Numbered from the stretch's first letter, positions 7,699-15,884 are shown. The stretch: 19,735 nt of DNA from Akkermansia muciniphila (GCA_943327015.2 CALPVM020000007.1:1-19735), one strand, 5' to 3'. Made by a program: numbers and translations. Notes: a model not told the origin generated them from the letters alone.

Positions 7699-8652
7699 AT
7701 GGCAATACAGTGGTTTCCCGGGCATATGCACCTGACGCGCAAGGCGATAGCCGAGCGCATCAAGGACATTGATGTCGTTATTGAACTGCTGGATGCTCGC
7801 TTGCCAGGTTCAAGCGCTAACCCGATGCTGGCGGAGCTCACTCAGGGCAAACCGGCACTCAAGGTTTTAAACAAACAAGACTTGGCAGACCCGCAACGCA
7901 CTGCTTTATGGCTTGCACATTTCAACGCACAGCCAGATGTGCAGGCGTTACCACTCGATGCAAGCGTGGCTGCACCAGCCAAAGCCTTGGTGCAAGCGTG
8001 CCATACTTTGGCGCCGCGCCGTGGCGGCATGGCTAAGCCCATGCGGGTGCTGATTTGTGGCATACCCAATGTGGGTAAATCCACTCTCATTAACACCCTC
8101 AAAGGTAAGCGCGCAGCTAAAACGGGTGATGAGGCGGGAGTCACCAAAATTGAGCAACGCATTACCATTGCCGATGATTTTTACCTCTATGACACACCGG
8201 GTGTATTGTGGCCGCGCATTATTGTGGCCAAAAGTGGTTACAACCTGGCTGCCAGTGGTGCTATTGGCCGCAATGCTTTTGATGATGAAGAAGTAGCCCT
8301 AGAGTTGCTTGATTATTTGCGTCAACATTACACAAAAGCATTAGAGCAGCGTTTTGCACTGAGCCAAGTCGCCGGGCAAACCGATGAGCAGTTATTGGAT
8401 GCTATCGGACGTAAACGCAGTGCCCTACAAAGTGGCGGCAAGGTAAATATGCAAAAGGCAGCTGAAATTGTGATTCATGAGTTTCGTACTGCTAGCATGG
8501 GCAAAATCACCCTCGAAACGCCCGAAGAATTTGCCCAATGGCTCGCTGTGGGTGAAAAACGCGATGCTGAACGCCAAATAAAAAAAGACGCACTGGAAAC
8601 AGCGCGTCTTATCCGGTTAAAAAAAATACCCAGGCCCCAAACCAAAGCCTAG
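7699..8652 (+). CDS. Circularly permuted GTPase, YlqF/RbgA family (ribosome assembly)
   Basis: A 317-residue GTPase with the circularly permuted motif order of the YlqF/YawG class: G4 NKQDL (N58-L62) comes first, then G1 GIPNVGKST (121-129), then the G2 region with GVT, then G3 DTPG (165-168). The start MAIQWFPGHM and the following DARLPGSSANP are typical of YlqF/RbgA, which in Bacillus matures the large ribosomal subunit. A C-terminal helical region (about 220-317) matches the family's ribosome-contacting domain. ATG 7699 is fixed by this conserved start; upstream in-frame codons from 7627 add an unconserved segment. No clear Shine-Dalgarno precedes it. Its stop codon overlaps the stop of the convergent lipase gene. 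Confidence 0.9.
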   Translation: MAIQWFPGHMHLTRKAIAERIKDIDVVIELLDARLPGSSANPMLAELTQGKPALKVLNKQDLADPQRTALWLAHFNAQPDVQALPLDASVAAPAKALVQACHTLAPRRGGMAKPMRVLICGIPNVGKSTLINTLKGKRAAKTGDEAGVTKIEQRITIADDFYLYDTPGVLWPRIIVAKSGYNLAASGAIGRNAFDDEEVALELLDYLRQHYTKALEQRFALSQVAGQTDEQLLDAIGRKRSALQSGGKVNMQKAAEIVIHEFRTASMGKITLETPEEFAQWLAVGEKRDAERQIKKDALETARLIRLKKIPRPQTKA

Positions 8653-10142
8653 TGCTTGTCGCCCTCATGGGTCTCGTCAAGCTGGCGGCGGGTACGTTGC
8701 TTTTTGATGCGAATAATGCAATCTTCCAGGGTTTGTCCGATAACGGTCTGGTCTCTAATCATGGCAATTTTTGGCCAAGTAGCACGCTCACCGGCATGCA
8801 CCCAACCTAAAAATTGCTTCTTGCTAAGGTTGCCCAGCACCCGACAATAATCAAGCATTCCTACATGAGGATGCACAGTGACGTCGCCGTAATAGTTTTG
8901 GTCCACAATAGCCGCAGCGCCATCCAAAAAACCTTTCACAATACCTGATTCCAGCCCAAAAGAGGCAAGGTTAAGCGCCTGTTTACTGTGAAACTGCACT
9001 TCGCGCTTTACCAAATCTGTCAAAAAGGTAGACCATCCTTCTTTGCGCGTTTGGTCGGTCATGAAAGGCAAAATATGGGGGTTGGTTTGGCTCACAATGT
9101 GGTGGTTTACGTTGTAGAGTTCACCTAAACGTTGTGATGGTAAGTCGCTTTGAATAGCCCCATCCACCCAACTAATTGTGGGTAAATACGGAATTTCTCT
9201 GCCTTCTTGGTCTTTGGTGGTGAGCTTAACCGGTGGAAAAAGCCCTGGTACCGAGCAAGACGCCAAAACCGCACTCCAGACTAATAAGTGGGGTGTGGTT
9301 AAGTAGTTCAGTAACCTAGGTTGTTGGTTTTTGTCTACCGGAGACACTGTAATATTAATAATCCGCTTGGTGCGTTTAAAGGCTTCTTCAAACGTATATT
9401 CGCCAATGTTTTTGCGCAGGAATTTTTCCAGTTGGTGGTAGTCCATCAAAGACTTCAGGTGCACCATGTCTGCCGGGTTAAGCAGCTTCCACATATCCAA
9501 GGTAATGTCTTCGCAGCGGAAAAGAGCAGGCAATTCAGCATCTCTGCGAGTGCCTAAAAAGGCGGCTGCAACAGCACCGGCGCTAGAGCCAGAAATCACG
9601 CGTGGGAGCAATTTTTGTTCATGCAGAGCTTTAATCACGCCAATATGGAACATGCCCATATTGGCGCCTCCACTGAGCATCAACGCAGAGCGTCCGAAGC
9701 TTTGACCTGTATGGCGAAAGAAAAGCAGTTTTTGCGGGTAGGGCAGTTCTGGAATATCGTGATCGCACAGGTAGTTCAGCAATGAAGTGACTTCAGAAAT
9801 ATAGTCATCAATCAATAGTTTGGTGCCTACATGGGCATGCTTGTACAGCTCCGGGTTAGACAAGTTACCCAGATTGCGATGCAGACCTTCTCGCACACTG
9901 AAAATAAGCTGCGACCAATTGTTGGATTTGCGCCAATTACGCAGATTAAACAAGCGTTCCCGAATTAACTCATGCTGGTAGTGGGTGGAGTCCGGGTCGC
10001 TTTTCCATACGTACATGCCTTCTTGCTGATCCAGTTCCTGCGCGGCTGCATGCCAAGTATGGTAGTCGGTTGCCTTGTCGAGTGTTTTATAAAGCTTGCG
10101 AACACTGGGTGATTTCATAAATGATCCTGCAAAGCTTTGCAT
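8649..10142 (-). CDS. Patatin-like phospholipase with DUF3336 N-terminal domain
   Basis: A 497-residue serine lipase of the patatin class. The N-terminal part (about residues 10-145) fits the DUF3336 domain found in triacylglycerol lipase-like bacterial and fungal proteins. The patatin domain follows, with the oxyanion loop SGGANMG, nucleophile S187 in GSSAG, and catalytic D327 in WVDGA, giving the Ser-Asp dyad. No signal peptide is visible, so it is probably cytoplasmic or membrane-associated. Substrates are likely phospholipids or acylglycerols but cannot be told from sequence. The ATG at 10142 (minus) is preceded by TAGGA at workable spacing; an ATG eight codons later is an alternative. 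It converges on the GTPase gene with a four-base overlap, and no terminator hairpin lies between them. Confidence 0.88.
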   Translation of the reverse strand: MQSFAGSFMKSPSVRKLYKTLDKATDYHTWHAAAQELDQQEGMYVWKSDPDSTHYQHELIRERLFNLRNWRKSNNWSQLIFSVREGLHRNLGNLSNPELYKHAHVGTKLLIDDYISEVTSLLNYLCDHDIPELPYPQKLLFFRHTGQSFGRSALMLSGGANMGMFHIGVIKALHEQKLLPRVISGSSAGAVAAAFLGTRRDAELPALFRCEDITLDMWKLLNPADMVHLKSLMDYHQLEKFLRKNIGEYTFEEAFKRTKRIINITVSPVDKNQQPRLLNYLTTPHLLVWSAVLASCSVPGLFPPVKLTTKDQEGREIPYLPTISWVDGAIQSDLPSQRLGELYNVNHHIVSQTNPHILPFMTDQTRKEGWSTFLTDLVKREVQFHSKQALNLASFGLESGIVKGFLDGAAAIVDQNYYGDVTVHPHVGMLDYCRVLGNLSKKQFLGWVHAGERATWPKIAMIRDQTVIGQTLEDCIIRIKKQRTRRQLDETHEGDKH

Positions 10143-10550
10143 CGTTCAATCGTCCTACATTGAAATAGTGTTACTTTTTAGCCAAAATTTGTTGATTTAA
10201 GCGGCTCAGTAAGCAATAAAATACAAAAAACTATCGGTTGTAAACTTGATAAAACCTAATTCATCATACAAGAAATTTGTATACGGATTTTAGGGTTGTT
10301 GCGAAAAACCTAATTTTTCAAAATTATGTGTTGATTTAATAACTTTAACGTATTTTATGTTGACTTAAGCCCATTCAAAACGAAATCTATAGCTAATGAT
10401 GTAAGCCTACAATTATTTGCTATCTACACCGCAGCCCAAACAGCCACGCAAATGGACATCGGGCAAAATCTTATCTACATTGATTTTGATAAATGGCTTG
10501 TACCGCACGATAATAATCATATTCTTTGAATTCACTTGAAAATGCCCGAC
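10143..10550. other. AT-rich divergent intergenic spacer with repeated motif
   Basis: About 400 bases between the divergent lipase and alaS genes with no supportable gene. It is clearly richer in A and T than the flanks. It holds three copies of TGTTGAYTTAA, at 10190-10200, 10329-10339 and 10358-10368 (the last with C at the Y position), an inverted repeat ATACAA-5-TTGTAT (10266-10282), and two copies of AAACCTAATT (near 10252 and 10306). A TTGATT...TTTTAT pair (10331-10358, spacer 16) is a weak plus-strand promoter candidate for alaS. No RNA gene fold was recognised. Confidence 0.5.
10216..10244 (-). promoter_or_regulatory. Possible promoter for the patatin gene
   Basis: On the minus strand TTTACA (10239-10244) and TTTTAT (10216-10221) are separated by exactly 17 bases. 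They match the -35 and -10 consensus in five and four of six positions. The distance to the lipase start is about 75 bases. Confidence 0.4.
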
Positions 10551-13175
10551 ATGACTGCTACCTCCATGAGTGTCTCTGACATTCGCAAAACCTTTCTCGA
10601 CTTCTTTGCCGCCAAAGGCCATACGGTGGTGGCTTCCAGCCCCTTGGTTCCGGGTAACGACCCCACGCTCATGTTTACCAACTCTGGCATGGTGCAGTTT
10701 AAAGACGTGTTTTTAGGGGCAGACAAGCGTTCGTATGTGCGTGCAGCGTCTGTGCAAGCCTGCTTGCGTGCTGGTGGCAAACATAACGACCTTGAAAACG
10801 TAGGTTACACAGCTCGCCACCATACTTTTTTTGAAATGCTGGGCAACTGGAGCTTTGGTGACTATTTCAAGCGCGAGTCGCTGCAATGGGCGTGGGAGCT
10901 TCTAACCCAAGTTTATAAATTGCCTGCAGATAAATTGTGGGCAACGGTCTACATTGATGACAATGAAGCCTATGACATCTGGACCAAGGTGATTGGCTTG
11001 CCCCCAGAGCGTGTCGTGCGTATTGGTGACAACAAAGGCGCTAAGTACGCCTCAGATAACTTTTGGATGATGGCTGACACAGGACCGTGCGGTCCATGCA
11101 GCGAAATTTTTTACGACCACGGACCAGACGTGGCTGGAGGCCCCCCCGGAAGCCCGGAGCAAGATGGCGACCGCTACATCGAAATCTGGAACAACGTGTT
11201 CATGCAGTTTGACATGCAGCCTGATGGCAGCCTGATTCCGCTGCCAGCACCCTGCGTAGATACGGGCATGGGGCTGGAGCGTATTGCAGCCATATTGCAG
11301 CACGTGCACAGTAACTACGAAATTGATTTATTCGACCAACTCATCAAAGCCGCAGCCCGTGAAACGGGTTGTGCAGATTTAAGCAACAAGAGCCTGCGCG
11401 TTATTGCAGACCACATCCGTGCTACGGCATTTTTGGTAAGTGATGGCGTTTTGCCCTCCAACGAAGGCCGTGGCTATGTGCAGCGGCGCATCGTGCGTCG
11501 CGCCATTCGGCACGGCTACAAATTGGGTAAAAAAACACCGTTCTTCCACAAGCTGGTGGCCGATTTAGCCTTAGTCATGGGCGATGCCTACCCTAAACTC
11601 AAGGCTGAGCAAGCCCGTATTACCGAAGTCTTGCGTATCGAAGAAGAACGATTTTTTGAAACCTTGGCCACCGGCATGGAAATTTTGGATGCCGCATTGG
11701 CCGATGGTTCAAAAATGTTGCCGGGAGAAGTAGCCTTCAAGCTGCATGACACCTATGGTTTTCCGCTCGATTTGTCGGCCGATGTGTGTCGCGAAAATGG
11801 TGTCGAGGTCGATGAGGCCGGCTTCCATGCCGCCATGGAAAAGCAAAAAGCGCAGGGGCGTGCAGCTGGCAAATTTAAAATGGACCGGGCTTTGGATTAC
11901 ACCGGTGCAGGTAACGAGTTTGTCGGTTACGAGCGTCTGACTCAGGCTACGAGCATTACTGCTTTGTATTTGGATGGAACCCCCGTCAACAGTTTGGAGG
12001 CCGGACAAAACGGCGTAGTGGTGTTGGCTGCAACCCCTTTCTATGCAGAAAGCGGTGGTCAGGTGGGGGACCAAGGCAATATTCTGTGCAAGAGTGCTTT
12101 TTTTGAGGTGGCGGATACCCAAAAAATCAAGGCCGATGTGTTCGGTCACCATGGCTTGCTTAAAGTGGGTAGCATTAAAGTGGGCGACAGTGTAATGGCC
12201 CACGTAAATATTGTTAAACGCGCAGCAACCGTTCGCAACCACTCCGCCACCCATTTGATGCACAAAGCCTTGCGCGCCGTGCTGGGAGACCACGTGCAGC
12301 AAAAAGGCAGCTTGGTCAATGCCGAACGCACCCGCTTTGACTTTGCCCACAATGCACCGGTGACGGACGCACAAATTCGCGACATCGAAAAACGTGTCAA
12401 CTCCGAAATTCTGGGCAATGCTGCCGCCCAAGCGCGGGTGATGTCGATGGAAGCGGCACAAAAAACCGGTGCCACCATGCTGTTTGGCGAAAAATATGGC
12501 GAAACCGTGCGGGTGCTGGACATCGGTAATAGTCGCGAGCTGTGCGGTGGAACGCACGTGCAGCGCACGGGTGATATCGGCCTATTCAAAGTGGTAGCAG
12601 AAAGCGGTGTGGCTGCGGGTATTCGCCGCCTTGAAGCCGTGACCGGCGACAATGCGCTGGCCTATTTGCAGTCGCTCGAAAATACGGTCAACGTTGCAGC
12701 CGCCACCATCAAGGCGCCTGTTGCTGATATCACCGGACGATTGCTTCAAATGGTCGATCAGGTCAAGTCCCTCGAAAAAGAGGTCGCTGCGCTTAAAGGC
12801 AAGCTCGCTTCAGCCCAAGGCGACGAACTGCTTACCCAAGCCACCGATCTGCAGGGTATTAAGTTTTTGGCAGTCCAAATGCAGGGCGCAGACACCAAAA
12901 CCTTGCGCGACACTATGGACAAGCTCAAAGACAAGCTCAAAACAGCGGTTATTGTGCTGGCGGCGGTGGAGGGTGACAAAGTGCAAATAGCTGCAGGTGT
13001 TACAGCAGATACAACTAGCCGCGTTAAAGCCGGCGAGTTGGTTAATTTTGTGGCGGCACAGGTCGGTGGTAAAGGCGGAGGCAAAGCCGATATGGCTATG
13101 GCTGGTGGTACCGAGCCCTCAAAGCTTGGCGCCGCGCTGCAAAGTGTGCAGGCTTGGGTTGCTGCCAAGCTCTAA
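10551..13175 (+). CDS. alaS: Alanyl-tRNA synthetase
   Basis: Charges tRNA-Ala with alanine in the cytoplasm and hydrolyses mischarged Ser/Gly-tRNA. The 874 residues from ATG 10551 agree with the roughly 875 of bacterial AlaRS. The class II catalytic core at the N terminus shows VPGNDPTLMFTNSGMVQFKD and ARHHTFFEMLGNWSFGD. The editing domain has the zinc-binding HxxxH (H564, H568) and CGGTH (C665, H669), and the C-terminal C-Ala part begins with a coiled-coil-like segment after about residue 710 and contains GGKGGGKADMAMAGG. The start is uncertain: TTG 10536, ATG 10542, ATG 10551 and ATG 10566 are all in frame, none has a good Shine-Dalgarno, and conservation begins at ISDIRKTF-like SDIRKTF just after 10566. 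A run of seven C (near 11144-11150) lies inside the gene. It converges on the thioredoxin gene with nine bases between. Confidence 0.97.
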   Translation: MTATSMSVSDIRKTFLDFFAAKGHTVVASSPLVPGNDPTLMFTNSGMVQFKDVFLGADKRSYVRAASVQACLRAGGKHNDLENVGYTARHHTFFEMLGNWSFGDYFKRESLQWAWELLTQVYKLPADKLWATVYIDDNEAYDIWTKVIGLPPERVVRIGDNKGAKYASDNFWMMADTGPCGPCSEIFYDHGPDVAGGPPGSPEQDGDRYIEIWNNVFMQFDMQPDGSLIPLPAPCVDTGMGLERIAAILQHVHSNYEIDLFDQLIKAAARETGCADLSNKSLRVIADHIRATAFLVSDGVLPSNEGRGYVQRRIVRRAIRHGYKLGKKTPFFHKLVADLALVMGDAYPKLKAEQARITEVLRIEEERFFETLATGMEILDAALADGSKMLPGEVAFKLHDTYGFPLDLSADVCRENGVEVDEAGFHAAMEKQKAQGRAAGKFKMDRALDYTGAGNEFVGYERLTQATSITALYLDGTPVNSLEAGQNGVVVLAATPFYAESGGQVGDQGNILCKSAFFEVADTQKIKADVFGHHGLLKVGSIKVGDSVMAHVNIVKRAATVRNHSATHLMHKALRAVLGDHVQQKGSLVNAERTRFDFAHNAPVTDAQIRDIEKRVNSEILGNAAAQARVMSMEAAQKTGATMLFGEKYGETVRVLDIGNSRELCGGTHVQRTGDIGLFKVVAESGVAAGIRRLEAVTGDNALAYLQSLENTVNVAAATIKAPVADITGRLLQMVDQVKSLEKEVAALKGKLASAQGDELLTQATDLQGIKFLAVQMQGADTKTLRDTMDKLKDKLKTAVIVLAAVEGDKVQIAAGVTADTTSRVKAGELVNFVAAQVGGKGGGKADMAMAGGTEPSKLGAALQSVQAWVAAKL

Positions 13176-13184
13176 GGGCTCTAT

Positions 13185-13550
13185 TCAGGCGTGGTGCGCT
13201 TGTGCTAGCAATCGCGCCACCAGATGGTTAATCTCTGTGGCGCCCCGCCATGGTGTAGGTTCGGTGTTTACGTAAGATTGAACCAGTCTGCGTAGCGTAT
13301 CGGCATGGGGCGTAACAGTGCCAAAAAAACAGGGTGTATCCTTAACGCTAATCAGTAGGGTGGGAAAGTTTTCTACCTCCACCGGGTCTACCAAGTCCGA
13401 CTGGTCTTCTATATCCACCCATACAAACCTAGCCTCGCTAAACTCCTGCTGCATTTGCCAGAATGTTGCCTGATAGTCGCAGCAGGTGTTACACCACTGC
13501 GCGCACAGGCAGGCAACCAGTAGGTCGGAGCGTGAAGTTTGCTCTGGCAT
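13185..13550 (-). CDS. Small thioredoxin-fold protein
   Basis: A 121-residue protein with the thioredoxin active site WCNTC (C20, C23) and the cis-proline strand ENFPTLL near the middle. There is no signal peptide, so it should act in the cytoplasm as a thiol-disulfide reductant or as a bacterioredoxin-like protein. It is unusually Cys-rich around the active site: C14, C16, C20, C23 and C24. The NT dipeptide differs from GP of standard thioredoxin, which would shift its redox potential. The start lies 14 bases after the prohibitin-family stop on the same strand, so the two genes are likely co-transcribed; the only purine-rich sequence (AGGG) directly abuts the start codon, which suggests translation coupled to the upstream gene. 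Confidence 0.78.
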   Translation of the reverse strand: MPEQTSRSDLLVACLCAQWCNTCCDYQATFWQMQQEFSEARFVWVDIEDQSDLVDPVEVENFPTLLISVKDTPCFFGTVTPHADTLRRLVQSYVNTEPTPWRGATEINHLVARLLAQAHHA

Positions 13551-13564
13551 CCCTGGGGCTGTTT

Positions 13565-14392
13565 TTATTTGGACTTGTCCACGTTAATGAACGGTGTTGC
13601 ACCACTGGTAACAGAGGGTAACTTACCATCCCATTTGGTAATAGCCAGTCGCTCATTTTCAATGCGGCGCAGTGCCAGCAATTCAGTGGTAATTTGTTGG
13701 CGCTGCAGCGCCAGCGACTCGGCTTCTGCTTTGGCTGCCACAATTTTTTGCTGAGCTTCCACTTGCAAGCGTTGCAGGTCGCGTTCGGCTTGTTGCTTTT
13801 GCTGCTCTGCTTTCACCTTGTTTTCAATGGCGTCTGAAAACGACTTAGAGAACGCAAAGTTCACCAAATTAAACTCATCCAGAACTAAGCCATGACGCGC
13901 CATTTTTTCGCGCAACAAAGAGGCTATGGCATCGCGTACTGCGGTGCGTTGGGTAACCAGTTCTTCCGCTGTAAAGCGTGCAGTAATGGCTTTTACCGAT
14001 TCGTGGGTGGCTGGAATAATAATACGTTGCGCCACAATGTCAGTAGACGGGCCGATGTTGATGTACGCATCTACCGCAGACTTGGGGTCTAAGTGGTAGT
14101 TAATGGCAACCCGTGTTTGTACCGACTGCATGTCTTTGGATGCGGCATCGCCTTCGCCCTCCGCAGCTTGAATTTGCACGTTCATTAGGTGCATTTTTTG
14201 CACCAAAGGTATCCTGAAGTGCAGGCCGGTGTCGTACACCGTGTCAGAGGGGTTGCCAAAGGTGGTCAAAATCCCCCGGTTTCCGGTAGGTACCACCGAA
14301 AACGGTGCCGCAATATACAAGGCTATAGCGCAGCCTACACCAATAAGAACTTTCTTGGCCCAGGGGGGGGAGTTTGGCGTAATGGTTTGCAT
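13565..14392 (-). CDS. Prohibitin/SPFH-domain membrane protein
   Basis: A 275-residue SPFH (stomatin, prohibitin, flotillin, HflK/C) protein. One N-terminal membrane segment (about residues 13-35, KVLIGVGCAIALYIAAPFSVV) is followed by the SPFH domain, starting at VPTGNRGILTTFG, and a Gln/Glu/Ala-rich coiled coil (about 195-250). The layout matches prohibitins, which oligomerise as membrane scaffolds and modulate FtsH-type proteases; the exact bacterial role is not established. I chose ATG 14392 (minus), which has AAAGG about eight bases upstream and gives the usual length; the open frame continues 28 codons further upstream without conservation. Codons 8-10 contain a run of eight C (eight G at 14363-14370 on the plus strand). 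It is followed closely by the thioredoxin gene. Confidence 0.88.
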   Translation of the reverse strand: MQTITPNSPPWAKKVLIGVGCAIALYIAAPFSVVPTGNRGILTTFGNPSDTVYDTGLHFRIPLVQKMHLMNVQIQAAEGEGDAASKDMQSVQTRVAINYHLDPKSAVDAYINIGPSTDIVAQRIIIPATHESVKAITARFTAEELVTQRTAVRDAIASLLREKMARHGLVLDEFNLVNFAFSKSFSDAIENKVKAEQQKQQAERDLQRLQVEAQQKIVAAKAEAESLALQRQQITTELLALRRIENERLAITKWDGKLPSVTSGATPFINVDKSK

Positions 14393-14543
14393 AGTGGTGC
14401 CTTTAAGATGGGTTGGCTTGAATAATACGCGCCAGAGCGCAAAAAAGAGTGTCTCTTTGTATTTTGTCTGATGCAAGGCAAATTGTAATCAGTGTTGGGT
14501 GCATCCCGGGACGGTTAAAATCCAATTTGCTTGGAGTGCAAAG
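14393..14543 (+). other. Divergent leader of the thi operon with long-range inverted repeat
   Basis: The 151 bases between the prohibitin gene and thiO contain GCAAATTG (14478-14485) and its exact complement CAATTTGC (14523-14530), separated by 37 bases. TGTAAT (14484-14489) is a good -10 match lying on the left arm, but its -35 is poor; the right arm ends just before the thiO Shine-Dalgarno (GGAG, 14533-14536). I looked for the TPP riboswitch core (CUGAGA, then ACCUGAUCUGG) and did not find it here. A TATTAT on the minus strand (14422-14427) could be a -10 for the prohibitin gene. Confidence 0.4.
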
Positions 14544-15656
14544 ATGGAAAACGCATTACAGCCGGACGCGCAACACATCGTTGTTTTAGGTGCCGGTCTT
14601 ATGGGTCGCTTGTTGTCGTGGCGGCTTGCTGTGGCCGGTCACCGTGTGGAGCTATTTGACGCTGGTGGCCCCGGTGCAGAAAAATCCGCCGCGCGTGCAG
14701 CAGCTGCTATGCTGGCGCCGCTGGCTGAATCTGCCGTTACCGAGCCGGCTGTGGTCCAAATGGGGCAGTATGGTTTACAACGTTGGCCGCAACTGCTCTC
14801 ACAGCTCCAATCCCCGGTGTATTTTCAGCAGGCGGGTAGTTTGGTGTTATGGCACCGCCAGGATGCCGCCGAGGCAGCGCAATTTAGTCGCCAGTTGCAA
14901 GCAACTTGTCGCTCAATTGCAGGTTTACCCCAGCCCCAAGCATTGGATGCTAAAGGCTTGGCCGCCTTGGAGCCCACAATCGATGCCCGCTTTACCCAAG
15001 GCATATATTTGCCCGATGAGGGGCAACTCGACAACCACCAACTGTTGCAAGCGTTGCATCAAGAACTGCAGACCTTAGGTGTGGCTATGCATTGGCAAAC
15101 AGCACGTAATCCGCAAGACTTCAGTCCGGCACCAAATAGTCAGGGGCAACCGCAATGGGTGTTTGATTGTCGGGGCGTAGGTGCACAAGTGCAGTGGTCG
15201 CAGGTGCGCGGCGTGCGTGGCGAAATCATCACGCTGCATGCGCCTGAGGTAAAACTATCACGCCCCATCAGGTTGATGCACCCACGCTATCCTATTTATA
15301 TCACCCCCAAACCAAACGGCATTTTTTTGATTGGTGCAACACAAATTGAAAGCGACGACAATTCAGCCGTCAGTGTGCGCTCGGCGCTCGAATTGCTGAG
15401 CGCTGCCTACACAGTAGATAGCGGCTTTGCCGAAGCACGTATCGTAAACTTGGTAAGCCAATGTCGTCCTGCCTTGCCAGACAATTTGCCGTCGGTACGT
15501 TGGTTGGGCGAGCGCACGCTGCAAATCAATGGCTTATACCGCCACGGTTATTTGGTGGCGCCGGCAGTGCTGGATGCGGTGCTGCAGCTGTTTGAAAGCG
15601 GTGCTTCAGCATTGGCTGCAACTTTTTCGTTAAAAATAGAGACAACGACGAGTTAA
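14544..15656 (+). CDS. thiO: Glycine oxidase ThiO
   Basis: FAD-dependent oxidase of 370 residues that turns glycine into the imine (dehydroglycine) used to build the thiamine thiazole ring, consuming oxygen. The N-terminal dinucleotide-binding motif is GAGLMG (16-21), followed by the acidic strand end VELFD and an AARAAAAMLAPLAES segment typical of the DAO family. The late motif GLYRHGYLVAPA is the FAD-binding GHxxxG-like end of these oxidases. ATG 14544 has GGAG eight bases upstream and begins the conserved part; an in-frame GTG at 14499 would add 15 unconserved residues. The stop lies three bases before thiS, placing it first in the thi operon. Aerobic thiamine synthesis uses ThiO where anaerobes use ThiH. 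Confidence 0.93.
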   Translation: MENALQPDAQHIVVLGAGLMGRLLSWRLAVAGHRVELFDAGGPGAEKSAARAAAAMLAPLAESAVTEPAVVQMGQYGLQRWPQLLSQLQSPVYFQQAGSLVLWHRQDAAEAAQFSRQLQATCRSIAGLPQPQALDAKGLAALEPTIDARFTQGIYLPDEGQLDNHQLLQALHQELQTLGVAMHWQTARNPQDFSPAPNSQGQPQWVFDCRGVGAQVQWSQVRGVRGEIITLHAPEVKLSRPIRLMHPRYPIYITPKPNGIFLIGATQIESDDNSAVSVRSALELLSAAYTVDSGFAEARIVNLVSQCRPALPDNLPSVRWLGERTLQINGLYRHGYLVAPAVLDAVLQLFESGASALAATFSLKIETTTS

Positions 15657-15659
15657 TTC

Positions 15660-15857
15660 ATGCAAATTTATATCAACCAGCAGGTGCTGGAACTCGCAGA
15701 GGATGCATCTTTGGCCGATGCCATAGCGCAACTCCATTTTGTACCACCCTTTGCAGCAGCAGTGAATATGCAGTTTATCCCGCAAGCGCGTTATGCCGAA
15801 ACGCTATTGCATGCGAACGACAAAATTGACATCATTGCCCCGGTAACGGGTGGCTAA
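15660..15857 (+). CDS. thiS: Sulfur carrier protein ThiS
   Basis: A 65-residue beta-grasp, ubiquitin-like protein that ends in the required Gly-Gly (PVTGG), the tail that is adenylated and then thiocarboxylated to deliver sulfur to ThiG. Family features are the start MQIYINQQ, the AVNMQFIPQ segment and DKIDIIAPVTGG. The length is typical. It sits between thiO and thiG; a ThiF adenylating enzyme is not in this window and must be encoded elsewhere. Confidence 0.95.
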   Translation: MQIYINQQVLELAEDASLADAIAQLHFVPPFAAAVNMQFIPQARYAETLLHANDKIDIIAPVTGG

Positions 15858-15884
15858 ATTCATAACATCAAAACATCATTTTCC

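Noticed and set aside
10129..10140. Palindrome GCAAAGCTTTGC at the lipase start, similar to GCTTTGCAAAGC before the tRNA
   Set aside because: The two are different sequences (half-sites swapped), and the first is inside coding sequence; coincidence is the simpler reading.
10413..10622. 69-codon minus-strand frame at the start of alaS
   Set aside because: It overlaps the conserved N terminus of alaS, lacks a Shine-Dalgarno and shows no family features.
11709..12557. 282-codon minus-strand frame inside alaS
   Set aside because: Long only because of alaS codon bias; His/Cys/Phe-rich composition typical of an antisense shadow.
14393..14476. 28-codon N-terminal extension of the prohibitin gene
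   Set aside because: ATG 14392 has a proper ribosome site and gives the family length; the extra residues precede the membrane segment without conservation and the region fits a promoter/leader.
14499..14543. Upstream GTG start for thiO
   Set aside because: The 15 added residues are not conserved and ATG 14544 has a well-placed GGAG.
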